Positions 50,014-61,690 of a stretch of 64,000 nucleotides of DNA are shown piece after piece. The DNA lies in contig NC_088170.1 of assembly GCF_028769735.1 (NCBI RefSeq), positions 44,808,585 through 44,872,584 on the forward strand. The letters are read 5' to 3'. Both the position numbers and the translations under genes were made by a program. This DNA comes from Zonotrichia leucophrys gambelii (lineage: Eukaryota > Chordata > Aves > Passeriformes > Passerellidae). The notes beneath the pieces are model-generated. The model was not told the origin of the DNA, did not search any database, and worked only from the letters and a program-made list of their open reading frames with translations. Position 1 is the first letter of the stretch; each line of letters starts with the position of its first letter.

Positions 50014-51339
50014 CTGTCATGCATCTCACCCTAATGTAGACTATCAAATAAATCAATAGACGTTCTTTCAAAGTATTTATGCTATTTCATCAGCTAAAAA
50101 GAAGGCTGAGCATGTCTGCTCAGATGTTGATGATTATGATGCCATGATGACTTTAGGATTATGGTGGAAATGCAGGATGATTAAGGCAAGTGACAATGTG
50201 CCACAGAAATTATTTACTCCGTATCCTTTGATTTTTTGAAAATTATTAAAGCAACCAACATGCTTTTGCTCTCCATTTGTTTGTCTGATGTAATATGGTA
50301 TATCATAACTTCTACCATTCATTTATTTCTGTGTCATCAGAAAAATTTTTCCTTGTATGTATTTCTTTGCACAAAAAATTCCGTTCAACAAACATAAAAC
50401 TAAAGAATGTTCCAGATGTTTTAAATAGCCACATTTACTGCCTGATAAAAAATCCTCTCCAATGAGCTAGTGCAGTGCTAGCTTCATCCTTCTTGCTTCT
50501 TTCTTTAACAGGTAAAAGACAATTTCCTAGTGTCTTTCAGCAAGAAGTTTCATTGTTCTCACTGAGAAGGGTCCTTAGTCCTCATTTCATTGTTAAACCC
50601 TATGGTTGCCTACAGTATGTATTCAGTCCACCTCCTGTGAATGTTCTTCCTTCAAAGAATACAGAATAACCAGTTCTTTGTGATGTACAGTGTTGGTTGA
50701 CTTTTTATTCTGATCACTTTTATAACTCTAGATTAATAGCTTGGCCCAATGTTCACAGGAGCACCTTGATGCCAAAGTAATGCACATACTCAATTCTATG
50801 CATTAGCTTCTTACACTTGTGCTTTTATCGACTAGGGAGAGATAAATGAGATTTTCTAACTGATTCCTTTACTTTGAAATGCAACTGACATTCAATGCTC
50901 AATTTATAGCTTCTACTTTTTTTGTCAGATATCAGCCCTGGCCCACCTTCTTCCCACTGCTGAGTGATCTTCACCCTGATCAACCTCTTGCCTGGTGGGT
51001 TTTAACACTGGGGCTGTGTGATCTTCACACTTCTGACACACGTGCTTCAGCTGGGCTGAACTGACACCAACTGTTATTTTTACATCTTGTCTCAGAATTC
51101 CTTCCTCCTTCTAGAAACTCTCTATAACCTCTCTACATTTGTTACATTGGTTCAGAGATGACGCTGACCATTGCTGAAGACCTTCCTCATTTCAGTGTGG
51201 AAATTCAGTGAAAATAGTAAGATTGCTCTTCTAATAGTATCAGAGTGTAGCTCCAGGGAAGAAGAGATATATAGCTTTTCCTTTGGATTAAGAGGAAGAA
51301 ATGCAAAGAGAAAGATCTCTTTTAAAGAAGATGGGAATT

Positions 51340-51423
51340 TGTTGTTTTGTTTTCTTGGTTTTAGGGGTTTTTTTGTTTTGTTTTGGTTTGGGTTTTTTTG
51401 CTTTTTTTTGTTTGTTTGTTTCT
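51340..51423. repeat. T/G-rich low-complexity tract
   Basis: Runs of T broken by G (ttttgttttg, gggttttttt, tttgtttgttt). It opens a long frame on both strands, giving Phe-rich or Lys-rich peptides that are not real proteins. Confidence 0.85.
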
Positions 51424-52242
51424 TGTGCTGGAAAATGACAAGGATGCAATGCAAACAGAATTATCTCAGTGAAAATATTGAATAAACAATGTTGGGATGT
51501 TTAAATGTAATGGAAGAGTATCAATATGAGCAGAATATGAGATCCTTTTCAAAGAGCTGTTTGAGGCAGAGTGTACTGATGGCTTTTAAAATTATCATGT
51601 GGGCAATAAAAACACATGTTTTAATTAATTGAGATTTGGAATTCCAATTACCTAAAACTGGAGTTTTTAAAGAAGGAGAATAAAATGACCAAATCTATTG
51701 GATTTCAATGGGATTTATTCAATTGACCTGTTTTGGAATCAGATACTTTTGAAAATCACAAACATTTTTAAAAAGGTATCAAAATGTGGGCTTTTAATGG
51801 AAACATCTTCTGTTTCTGAATATTTCAACACCACTGAAGTATTGTGGGAGAGGAAGGAAGGGAGGGGAGAATGAAAATGGAGAAAATGTTCTGGGGCTAT
51901 AAAGCAAAGCAGTAGGTTCATAGGAGCACCTTTTAAACCAGAGATATATGTCCATGATAAATATTGTACTCAGAAATTAACAACCAACAATGATCTAGCA
52001 TTGGAAGTAACCCTGGTAACATCAGATTGTATGTGTGGGAATCACAATGAGCAGTTTCTCTTTTTTTAATATAAAATAGAATTAGCTTCATGGACTTAAA
52101 ATCAAATTGAACTTTAACCATTAAAGAGAAGATTGAATCATACTAAAATTAACAGCCTTAGCATTTCTTTTAAGATAAGATAGAATAAAAAAATTTTATT
52201 AAGATCTTTACATAATTTATTTTTTAAATGTTTCAATTAAGT

Positions 52243-52446
52243 CATAGAATCATAGAATGGTTTGGATGGGAAGGAACTTTAATATCATCTAATTCCAGCA
52301 CCCCTGTCATGGACAGGGAATGAGGTTACTCAGAGCTCCATCTGACTTGGCTTTGAACACTTTCAGGGATGAGCAGTCCACAACTTCTCTGGGGAACCTG
52401 TGCCAGTGTCTCACCACCATCACAGTAAAGGTTTTTTTCCTAATAT
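52243..52446 (-). mobile_element. CR1 LINE 3' end
   Basis: On the plus strand this begins gtcatagaatcatagaatgg, followed by tttggatgggaaggaac, atcatctaattccagcacccctg, ctttgaacactttcagggatg, acaacttctctggggaacctg, cagtgtctcaccacc and cagtaaagg. It fades after cctaatat. This is the reverse complement of the CR1 3' untranslated end including the (ATTCTATG)n-type terminus. It is 5'-truncated and noncoding. It is the clearest CR1 match in the window. Confidence 0.96.
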
Positions 52447-52458
52447 GGTTAATGATTT

Positions 52459-52482
52459 AACTCTTTAAATAACTCTTTAAAT
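52459..52482. repeat. 12-bp perfect tandem duplication
   Basis: aactctttaaat occurs twice in tandem just past the CR1 fragment. Replication slippage is the simplest cause. Confidence 0.9.
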
Positions 52483-52784
52483 AAGTCTTGGTTTGGAAAA
52501 TTAAATGAAAGATTGCAAATATTCTTGAGGACAAAGACTAAGATGTGGAGGATTGTAAATGTTCTTACTATAATATTACTCTGGCTGCTTAAAGGATTTC
52601 TCCTGGATGTTTAGGTCTAGCATCTTAATCTCCAGAGAATAGAAAAAGGCTATGATGGAACATGATTTGTGATAAAAGAACTGCATTAGTTTACTGTGAG
52701 GTATGTTTTTGTTGTACTTCTAGTCTCGTATAAGCCTGTTCATTATGATAAGAAATGTAATAATTCTCTCCTTGCTGGACTCAT

Positions 52785-52812
52785 ACACACACACACACAC
52801 ACCACCACCACC
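52785..52812. repeat. Compound (AC)n(ACC)n microsatellite
   Basis: About eight AC units pass directly into four ACC units. It is likely to be length-variable between individuals. Confidence 0.9.
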
Positions 52813-53577
52813 ATGTTCCCCCATAACAAAATAACATTAGTTAAGAAGTAGTAAGAATGACCCTAGTGTAAATGAACAAGAAAATCTCTAAAGATGTTTT
52901 CTTTCTGCTGCACCTTGGATAAGATGTGCAGGAGAAAGGGGACTATGGTGTATGGTACAAAATCCCTTCATATTATCAAGGCTGAATTTTTACGGATGAA
53001 TAGGAACCACATGAACAACTTTATTCCTCACAAGATTCACAAATATCTGTTTCAGTAATTGCCCATTGTCTTCAAAAGCCTCACAAGAAATATCCAAAGA
53101 TCATTTTAAAAAGGATTTGTGATGGTTTTGGAAGGCTGCCAGTCCTCGGGTGTGCAGAAACTCAGCCTTTTATTGTCCCACCAGCCAGACACATTGTCCC
53201 AGTGCTGCAACGCAGATGTCATGGCAAAGAGAGAAGCATACGAGTGTCAGGAAACTGGCTCAGGTTCTGCATAGGCAAAGAGGAAAGGAGCAGTAGACAG
53301 AAAATGTTCAGGATAACAATGCCTTCATGAGATATTAACAAAAATGGCACAGAGAACAGCTTGTTGAGATATTTATGTCTTTAGGAGAACTTGGACCTGG
53401 AACATAAAGCAGAAGGACTACATCTATGAATTTACTAGAGAGAAGACAGGATACACAACAAGACGGTAGAGAGATGGGGCAAAAAATGGGGCAGAATGAA
53501 AGGGTACAAATGCAGTATCCAATTCCATGATCCTTTGGCATCAAAGACTGCAGATTTCATTGGTCCCAAATGCAGCT

Positions 53578-53632
53578 CCTATCTGCTGTAAAATTTCCTT
53601 GTATATATTTCTTTCCTATCTGCTGTAAAATT
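53578..53632. repeat. 18-bp direct repeat, 37-bp period
   Basis: cctatctgctgtaaaatt occurs exactly at 53578-53595 and 53615-53632, separated by 19 bp of T-rich sequence. It is a local duplication of about 37 bp with a partly diverged spacer. Confidence 0.9.
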
Positions 53633-54180
53633 GTACGTGAAAGCATAAGGTGCTTTAGATCTTAATCAGTATTAGCAGGAGTGTGACAGGCTATTTTTTT
53701 TTTGCTTTACACTTCCACTAATTCCTAGTCTTGATAATAGCTTTCTTCCCCTATGACACAGAATGCTTTTAGAATGATTGACACTAAATTTTATTGTACT
53801 GTTAGTAGACTCAAAATTAATTTTAATCAAATGGGGTAGAAATGCATTAGTTGTGTTTCCAATATGTTACTGCAGTTACATACAAAGCTGCTAATTCATA
53901 ATTTACTGCATATGCCAATTAGCATATTAATATTCAATATCTTTACAGAAAATGTATAAATAATTGTAAGATCTCAAAAAACACTTCTTACAAATGTTAA
54001 ATAAAGAATTTAAGGATGCAAAAGCAGAAAAAGAATACCATCCATGACACGAACCGATCTACAAGTCAAAAAGTGATTGTCTTCAGAGAGTAAAATAATG
54101 GCTATTTAAATGTCTTCTGAATTCACTGTCCCAAAGTTTTCATGATGGTTAAGTGACTCTAGTTCTGGTTGCTTTATTTA

Positions 54181-54192
54181 TTTTTTTTTTTT
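54181..54192. repeat. Homopolymer run of 12 T
   Basis: A T run within a T-rich tract beginning about 54173. Confidence 0.8.
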
Positions 54193-55951
54193 GTTTTAAT
54201 CAGCTAGGATATGGGCCAACCTTTCACTAAAATGTTCCAGTGCTGGGTATCAGCAGAAAAATTCCCATGCGGCTTGACCCGGCTACAACTACTGGACAGA
54301 TTCAGCAGAGAGCACCAAAAATTATTTTCTTATGTAATCTTCATATATCAGTTATCCTTACAACAATGCTGTGAGGAAGGTAATTATGATTGTCTTCATC
54401 AGTAGCTTCTTTCTTTTTCTTCCCTTATTTGATCTAGATCTGTGTTATAGGGGTTCAAAATCTTCACTGATTCCTTCCATTTGGTTTGTCTGCCTTTGGT
54501 CTCCAAGAATTGGACTAACAAGACAGGGAGCAGAAGAAAAATTCAGACTTTATTTCCTTCCTGTTCCTAGAAACTACTGCTGAATCTGGGACAGTGCTCT
54601 GCCGAGTGCAAAATAATCTAAACAGACGTGAACAGGTCCTTTGCCTATGCTACCGAAGGCTCTGCTTTGCCAAAAGTGGTGAAATTTGCAGGAACATAAC
54701 ATTTTTTGAAAACTCTGTTCCTTTCTTGAGACAGACGAAGACTAGCAATTTTTTAAAAGAAATTAAGAGGGATATGCAGATGAAAAGACGCAATTTGTTT
54801 GTTTAAACTTCTTACTCCTGAGAAAACAAGCTGAAGAACTACTCACCAGTAATTTTGACTGAGGTTTAGGGATTACAAATGACAAATACCTCTATCTCTC
54901 CATTTCTTTCTACATTTCAAAGGTTTTAAAAAATATTCCAAAATTCTCACCTGAAAATAGAGCTTTACATAACATGAAAAAAGTCAGTCAGGATTTTGTG
55001 TGTCTGATTAACTTTCCAGGGACATCTTTGACTTATTCTACGTACTCTTACACTGCTGTGTTTGGCAGAATACTTTGACAGTGCAGCTGGAAATACTGAG
55101 GATACTTCAGTGAAAGTAATGTTCAAATAAATGGTAAATATAAATCTAAAATTATATTACATTAATTTACATAAGTCTGAAATCTAAATTCCATTATTTA
55201 TTTATCTACATTATAAAAATTTTCACTGTGGTATTTATAACCTTCTAGCTATTCAGAGGGGTACCAGTTCACTTAAATCTTGCTATAATGGTATAATAAT
55301 GTTTCCAACAGGATCACAGGCAATTTCTGTATTTTTGTATCAGTGTGAATTTGCATCCTACTAGGTAAATTCTCAGCAGAGAACTCACAGACCCTGGAGA
55401 ATTACTGTAGAATTTTTGAAAGGAGTATTTCAAAAGATTTTCTGACTAAAGCAAATAAAAAACAGCAGTTAACTACTAGTCTGACATGGTGTACACTGTT
55501 TACAGAAAGTCTCAGCATTTGAGAATAATAAGGCCAGATAGAAGCATCTCTCATGCATTATATATGACTTAAAGATTCTCCTTCTTTGAAGACAGACATA
55601 CTATCCTATCTCCCACAATCCTAAAGGATTTACTGCAAACTGTGATTATCTGACATATGAGGAGTAAATTTTTGCCAGAAAAAAGAAAAATGAAAAGAGA
55701 AAACATTCACCTCTGGCCATAAAATTTGGAATTTCTTGACTGGGGAGTGATGAGCATCTGACTTTATAACAGAAATACTTATTTCAGCTATAAAAGTAAA
55801 ACTTTTTCAGTAGCATAATGTACCCTAATTTCTGGGGTTGTAATTTTTAAACAAAATTAAAAAGTATATGTTTGGGGCATCATAATGGTTCCTTACACAG
55901 CCCAATGACAGGGATAAACCATGTAGGGCTAATCTCATTAGTGGCTTGGCA

Positions 55952-55979
55952 CCTTCCACAGAGATCAGTCTGTGGAAGG
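55952..55979. repeat. Perfect 11-bp inverted repeat with 6-nt loop
   Basis: ccttccacaga (55952-55962) and tctgtggaagg (55969-55979) are exact reverse complements around gatcag. The stem is GC-richer than the other two hairpins in the window and is the most stable of them. It is not followed by a T run or any recognised gene. Confidence 0.9.
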
Positions 55980-56124
55980 GAGAGGTGAAATAAGGAGTTC
56001 AGAAGAGATTACTGACAGCAGGACACAGCAGGGATTTCTTTAACACATTTGAAGAAAAATACAAACCCTAAAGGTAATAGACTGGAATCTGCCACGCTGT
56101 TCAATTTGTTCTCTCTTCTTCCAG

Positions 56125-56317
56125 CACATCATCATAGTCTTTCCTCAGTGCTCCCACTGGAGTGTCCTTCACCTGGTAACAAATGAGAGTCTGTCCAACA
56201 TGTTGCCTTTTAGTCATATATTTATCTGATACTGCAGGTAATTCTTGGAAATGTCCTGGTCCCTAATCTTGCCTCTTATCTATGGCAAAGAGATGAAGTT
56301 GCCTTCCTTATCCACAG
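56125..56317 (+). other. Weak candidate exon flanked by splice-like signals
   Basis: A strong pyrimidine tract, tttgttctctcttcttccag, ends at 56124, and a consensus donor cag|gtaaga lies at 56315-56323. An alternative donor cag|gtaatt occurs inside, near 56237. No frame is open across the full 193 bp, so if transcribed it would be a noncoding or untranslated exon. Confidence 0.2.
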
Positions 56318-59300
56318 GTAAGAATTCATTAGAAAGATTCTTCACTCTTATATGATGTCCTTTACAAAAATAAAACATTTTGGACCTCATTTCCATAACG
56401 TTGTTGACCTGTACTTTAGTCAGTTTTCTAATGGGACTATCCTAAACTGTATGACTCAGGAGAATCTTGAACCTTTTAAGAGTAGACATTGGAGAAGTAG
56501 ATCTAGACTCACAGGAGCTGCAATAAATCTCTTCTGTTGAGTCCTTCCATATATGAGAATTTGCCGATATGTGGAGTAGTTTTCCTAAAGGTCTAGAAGA
56601 AAGCTCAACTGTTCCTAAAGTTGCAGTGACTCAAAAACATATTTTAATTAATTTTGTTTGGATGCAAATTGGTTAAGTAGCCTTAATACCACACCTAGAT
56701 TTTGTAATTTTACTATTAAAAATTACTAAATTATAATTTTTTCTCAAAGTTTTCTGTCCTGCTAATAGAATAATATTATCTTTCTAGGTATGGACAGTCA
56801 CTTCTCTACATAGTGTATTTGAAAGTTGGTAAGATAACTATATTTAAAACAAAGGTTGCAATATAAAGTTGTTGGGTTTTTTTTTTTGTTTTGTTTCTGA
56901 AGTGATTTATGTGAAGAATCATTTGCCAGTAACATTTTCTTTTAAAGATACTTTTCTGTAGACTTTTTGAAATAGAACTGAAAGGCAAATATAAAATGTT
57001 TGTTAATTTTATTTAAATAAAGTATTTTCAGGAATGAAAATATCTGAGTAACAAGTCTGAAAGTTAATTAAACAATTCTGTGGTAAAAGATTTGGAGAAC
57101 CTTAAAAAAATCCCTCTGGTGTTTAGAAGTCTGAATAAGAGCAGAGGGAATTTGTGGATTGTTGTTAAGCTTTCAAAGTAGTGTCTTAGAACACTTAAAA
57201 GTCTTCTGACATTTGAAACTTTTAAGACCTACCCACAAGGGTTACTTGCCGTGGTAAGGAATATATTAGACAGAATAATCCTTAAAATAAATTATGGTAG
57301 TCAGTTGAATTTAATTATGCTGACTGAATTAAAATAATTAATTCAAAGAAAATATTCACTCCAGAATGCCAAGAGGAAACTCTGAAACACTATATTTCAT
57401 GCAACAAAACTTAGTTTGCATAAATATAGATGAACGTTGCATAAGTATTATATGAGGGACAATGCAGGGAGAAAAAAAAAAGTGCTTTAAAATGCTTTTT
57501 AAAATGACTGCTCAGTGGATGGATCAAAGAACTGATGATTTTTAGGCCATCTCAATGGCTCTGGGCTTATTAGTTGTTATCCAGAGACTGAAATGCTAAT
57601 TTGTGTGATTTGCACACCCAAACCAGCTGCATATTTGTCTAGATTCCAACATAAATATTAGCAACAAAGTATGGTCCTGATTACGTTCAGTCACTTTGCC
57701 CTGAATCAAACCCCATTTCTCTTCTGCCCACCTCATTTCAGTGAGAGAGTGACAAAGGCAGAGACTTTAATGGGTTAATAATAAAAATGTGCTAAAAGAG
57801 AAAGTGCTTTACACACAACTTTATCAGCTGTGACTTTTAGTACATTACAAATTCTTAGAAGCTTAGAGGGAAAAAAAGCTAAATAATTTTAACATTGGAA
57901 TATCATTTTATGAGATTAATATCCTATGAATTTTGGAGCCCCTTTTGCTTCTGCAACACACAGAGACTTCAAACATGACTATATGGTATTGGTAAAAGGG
58001 GCTGAATGGGAGGATGTGTTAAGTTAGAAAACATGGATAAAAAGACTGTGTGTGTTCTTGAACCAGAAGAAAGATTTTGGTCAAGCAACTGTTAGATTAA
58101 AAGTAAACACCAGGATTAATGAATATTTATAGGGTTTTATGATATCTGTGGAGAAAAAATTTCTAGCCCCATATGGTTCCAAATATGGCTGATCTTTAGA
58201 AATTAATTCACTGGCTAGTATTCTTAGATTTCTTCTGTAGTCAGTTTTGTTTAGAAAGCAATTCAAAGGGCTAGTCCTGTTTTGTCATTACAAATTAATG
58301 CATATCATGGTCCACAAATGGGAAAATAGCCAACAAAGATTTGATAAAGGTGGATACAAAAAGCTTTAAAAGCAAAAATTATCTCTGTAATATGTGACTG
58401 TAGGGAACAAAGTTACGGTAGCAGGCTGGAAGCACAGTTGAAATAGCAGGCTATGAAAAGATCCTGTTCTAAGGATAGTAACTTGGGTGTTTGACCCTGC
58501 AGAGCTAGTAAAAAAATTCCCACATTCTTCAGAGAACAAGAGAATCTGTACTCAGATTCCTCTTATGTGAAAGTCCTCATGAGAAAAAAAAAAAATTCCT
58601 CCAGGTTCTTCTCCCGTGACACAACCAGTTACACAGAGAGTTGAGCCAACTTGTTTGGTCATGCTAGAGGAGTATTGGTTGTTATCAGGTCAGATGTGGC
58701 TTCATGAGCACTGTCATAGGAAGGGTGATGTGGTTTGAATGGTAATAGTGTTTGACAACACATTATAATTCAAACTTTATTAAGGCAGTGAGAAAGATGA
58801 GGAACAATGCACCCACATGATGACTTACCTGATCACTGTCAGCAATCATGGGATTGCAAGTGATGCCATAGCTCTGGTGGACTGTCAAAGACATAATGTT
58901 GGGGTCATTTATTCATCCTGATGTTGGGTAAAGTGCAGGGTGTCATGGAGCAGGATTCCAGTGTTCCAAACATATGAACATAATCTAATTTTGGTCTACT
59001 GCTATCCCTCCAGAGATGCAGAACTCCCTAAGACCAATTTCTAGCTGTCAGCCCCCTGTATATGTTCTGTCTTGTAGATGCCCACAGAAACTGATTTTAG
59101 TTGTAGGATGGATGGTGCATTCCTGCTCCAAAACTTTAACTGCTCAGCATCTATTTTCTTTATTAACAAACAGACCTGGAAGTCTTAAAGAATGACTTTC
59201 AATTTTTTGAATGCTTTCAAGTTGTTATATAAAGTGCCTTGAAGATTAATGGCTGTCATCATTCATATGATGAGAGTAAGAAACTTCCTCAATTGCTGTG

Positions 59301-61652
59301 CTATTAGTTTGACCCAATTGTACTTCCAAGTTCTCCTGCTGCTCAGAACTTGTACCTTTTCTCTTCTTCACAGATTGAATCTCATCAAAACTCTTCCAAA
59401 ACTCTAGGCAGTTGACTTTACTAATTTCCATTCATAACCTTGAACCTCAAAAAGCAAAGTACTGGTGCTGACTCTCAAAATACAGTCTATATCAGCCTTG
59501 AAAAACTGAAGGTAACTCTCTCAGTAGGGTTACAAATGCAGTGCTTGAATGATTTTAATAATTTTGACTGCTGAGGTGACTGTAAAATTAGCAGACTCAC
59601 TAAAACTCTGTCTATTGCAACATCATTTATAGGAAATAAAAGCAAAAGGCAATTTTTTGATCATTTAAATTAAAATGTAATGGCAAATGTTATTGAAATG
59701 GTGCTGCTGATAGGCAGCAGAGAGGCATTAGAGAACAGGGCATCTCATCAGCTTGTCTTCTATAAACAGTTTTTCTGTGAATGTCTCCAGAGTTTCTTCC
59801 ACAAAGGATTCAGAAGGAGGAAGGGATAATTCTGTTTTTAAGCATAAACATGGCATTGTGTGGGTTTCCTCTCAGGCTCACTCTCTCAGCTTGGACATGT
59901 GGACCCTTCTACCCTTCTTGGACCCTTCTCATCCTTTGGTGTGGAGAAGGATAAATGTCCTGACTCTTCTATTTTAAGTATCCGTAGAGGCTCCTTAGGA
60001 AAACAGGAATGTCACCAAGACCTTCCTGTACTTAAAACTGTTACCTAAGTAAAGTCGGGTGGATCTATGTTGTATTGCACTAAATTTTACAGATCTACAG
60101 CACTGCTGTCTTTCAGGCACACTTCCATAGTCAGGTGTGTGTAGCTACAGGGGCACTGAGGATCCTCTTGAAGCTTTGAACCTTTGCCGTGGCACCTTAG
60201 GAGAGACAGCTGATGCTGCTGGAACCTCTCTGCAGTGATTATAGTGTCTGTAGGTTCAGACAGGTTGTGCTACACAAGATACAGCAGGGTTGAAGCTTCA
60301 TACTTTATTTCAAAATCTTTAAAGCAGTATTTTTTTCCTTTGGACTCAAAGTTTGAGATCTTAATATATTATAAAAACCAGAGTGGCCAGGTATGTACCT
60401 ATGTTTCCTGCACCTTTATTAGGTAACATTAGGGTGGGTTTTTCCTTCACCGGGAGAGGAATTCTGACATCAAAATTCTTGACCAGAGACCAGAGTACTC
60501 TGGTGCTGGATGATGCTGCAAGCCTATCTATGGCCTAAAATGGCCACAAAACACCAGATGCTTCATATTTTCCTCCTCATCTCTGCTACTGTTAGCTAAA
60601 AGCATCATCAAAATTTCTAAGTGTTCAAATATGCCTTGTGCTTTTTTAGGAGTGTTGAGCACATTCCACCCACAAGAAGCATAATCTGCTCCAACTTCTT
60701 CATTCTACTAGATTTTCTTGAAGTATTTCAAAACGAATAAATTTCTAAACCCATCTTGAATAATTGTTTATATCACAGTAACTATCTTCAAATATATACA
60801 TAAAATTGACTTGTCAGTGTATATTGTGTTACAGCATGAAGAATGTTATTTACCACTGCCCTAATCTTCTCGTAATTCTGCTTCCTTCTGGTTTTCTAAT
60901 AGCATTTACACTTCTTCAATTGTCAGCTGCAAGTTGAATATATATGCATATTGATATCACAGAAATAAGAACACATGAAAATCCAAGCTATTTTTATTGC
61001 CTATTACTTTCTTTTCCTAGTGTATTGCCTAAAAAGAAATATTTATGCTTTAGGCATAGGCAGGCATAAATAAACCAGTTTATACATGTGTAGACATATA
61101 TGTTCTCTTGCAATAATTGTAAGTGGCATTACAAGGTCACAGGCTTTGAGGAAAGAAGGAATTTCAGCAAGGAAATATGTATAAATACCATTTTTTCTTT
61201 CTGAGAACTCACAGTCATGTAAAAAGTACTGGATAAGTAATGTGCTTTATTTTCCAATTTTTTTGATGTCACTAGTAGGTTTTTTCCTGCAATGAAAAAA
61301 TTGGGTCACATTCCTTATTTGAAAATTGCATAATTTTTTTTTCTTCTGCACTGAATTACTAACTGAGGCATATTACAGAACTGACAGGAACAGCACTTGC
61401 AACATAGTAGTTGAAAATAAAATAAAGCTGCCTTATATGTTGTTCTTTTTCTCTCACCAGAAACCAATATTGTTGGGAGCATTGGTGAGCTCTAGAAAAA
61501 CCTTTTGTCTTGCACAATAGGTTTATCTTTCCTTTCACTTATTAGAATCACCTATTTTTCACCTCATTTTATCTGCTTGTTACTTAGCAATAAACCTCAT
61601 CGCAATCCAATGTTAAGCCCACTTTTCCAATCTCAAAGCATACAAACAATGT

Positions 61653-61690
61653 TCACTCTTTCTGAACAAAGAGTTCTCACTCTTTCTGAA
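61653..61690. repeat. 14-bp direct repeat, 24-bp period
   Basis: tcactctttctgaa occurs exactly at 61653-61666 and 61677-61690 with a 10-bp spacer. It is a small local duplication. Confidence 0.85.

Larger units (their letters stand above)
46986..52242. other. Noncoding stretch, no gene recognised
   Basis: Holds a perfect hairpin (49984-50013) and a T/G-rich tract (51340-51423). The 113-codon frame at 49392-49733 is Ser/Thr/Lys-rich, has no recognised domain and is treated as chance. Three overlapping minus-strand frames near 47590-47861 differ only in reading frame and none is credible. Confidence 0.55.

Noticed and set aside
51152..51485. Opposing 100-104 codon frames
   Set aside because: Both run through a T/G-rich low-complexity tract giving Phe-rich or Lys/Asn-rich peptides.
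50346..53616. Similar T-rich blocks ttttccttgtatgtatttct (50346) and ttccttgtatatatttcttt (53593)
   Set aside because: The similarity is confined to a short T-rich segment and does not extend, so a dispersed repeat is not supported.
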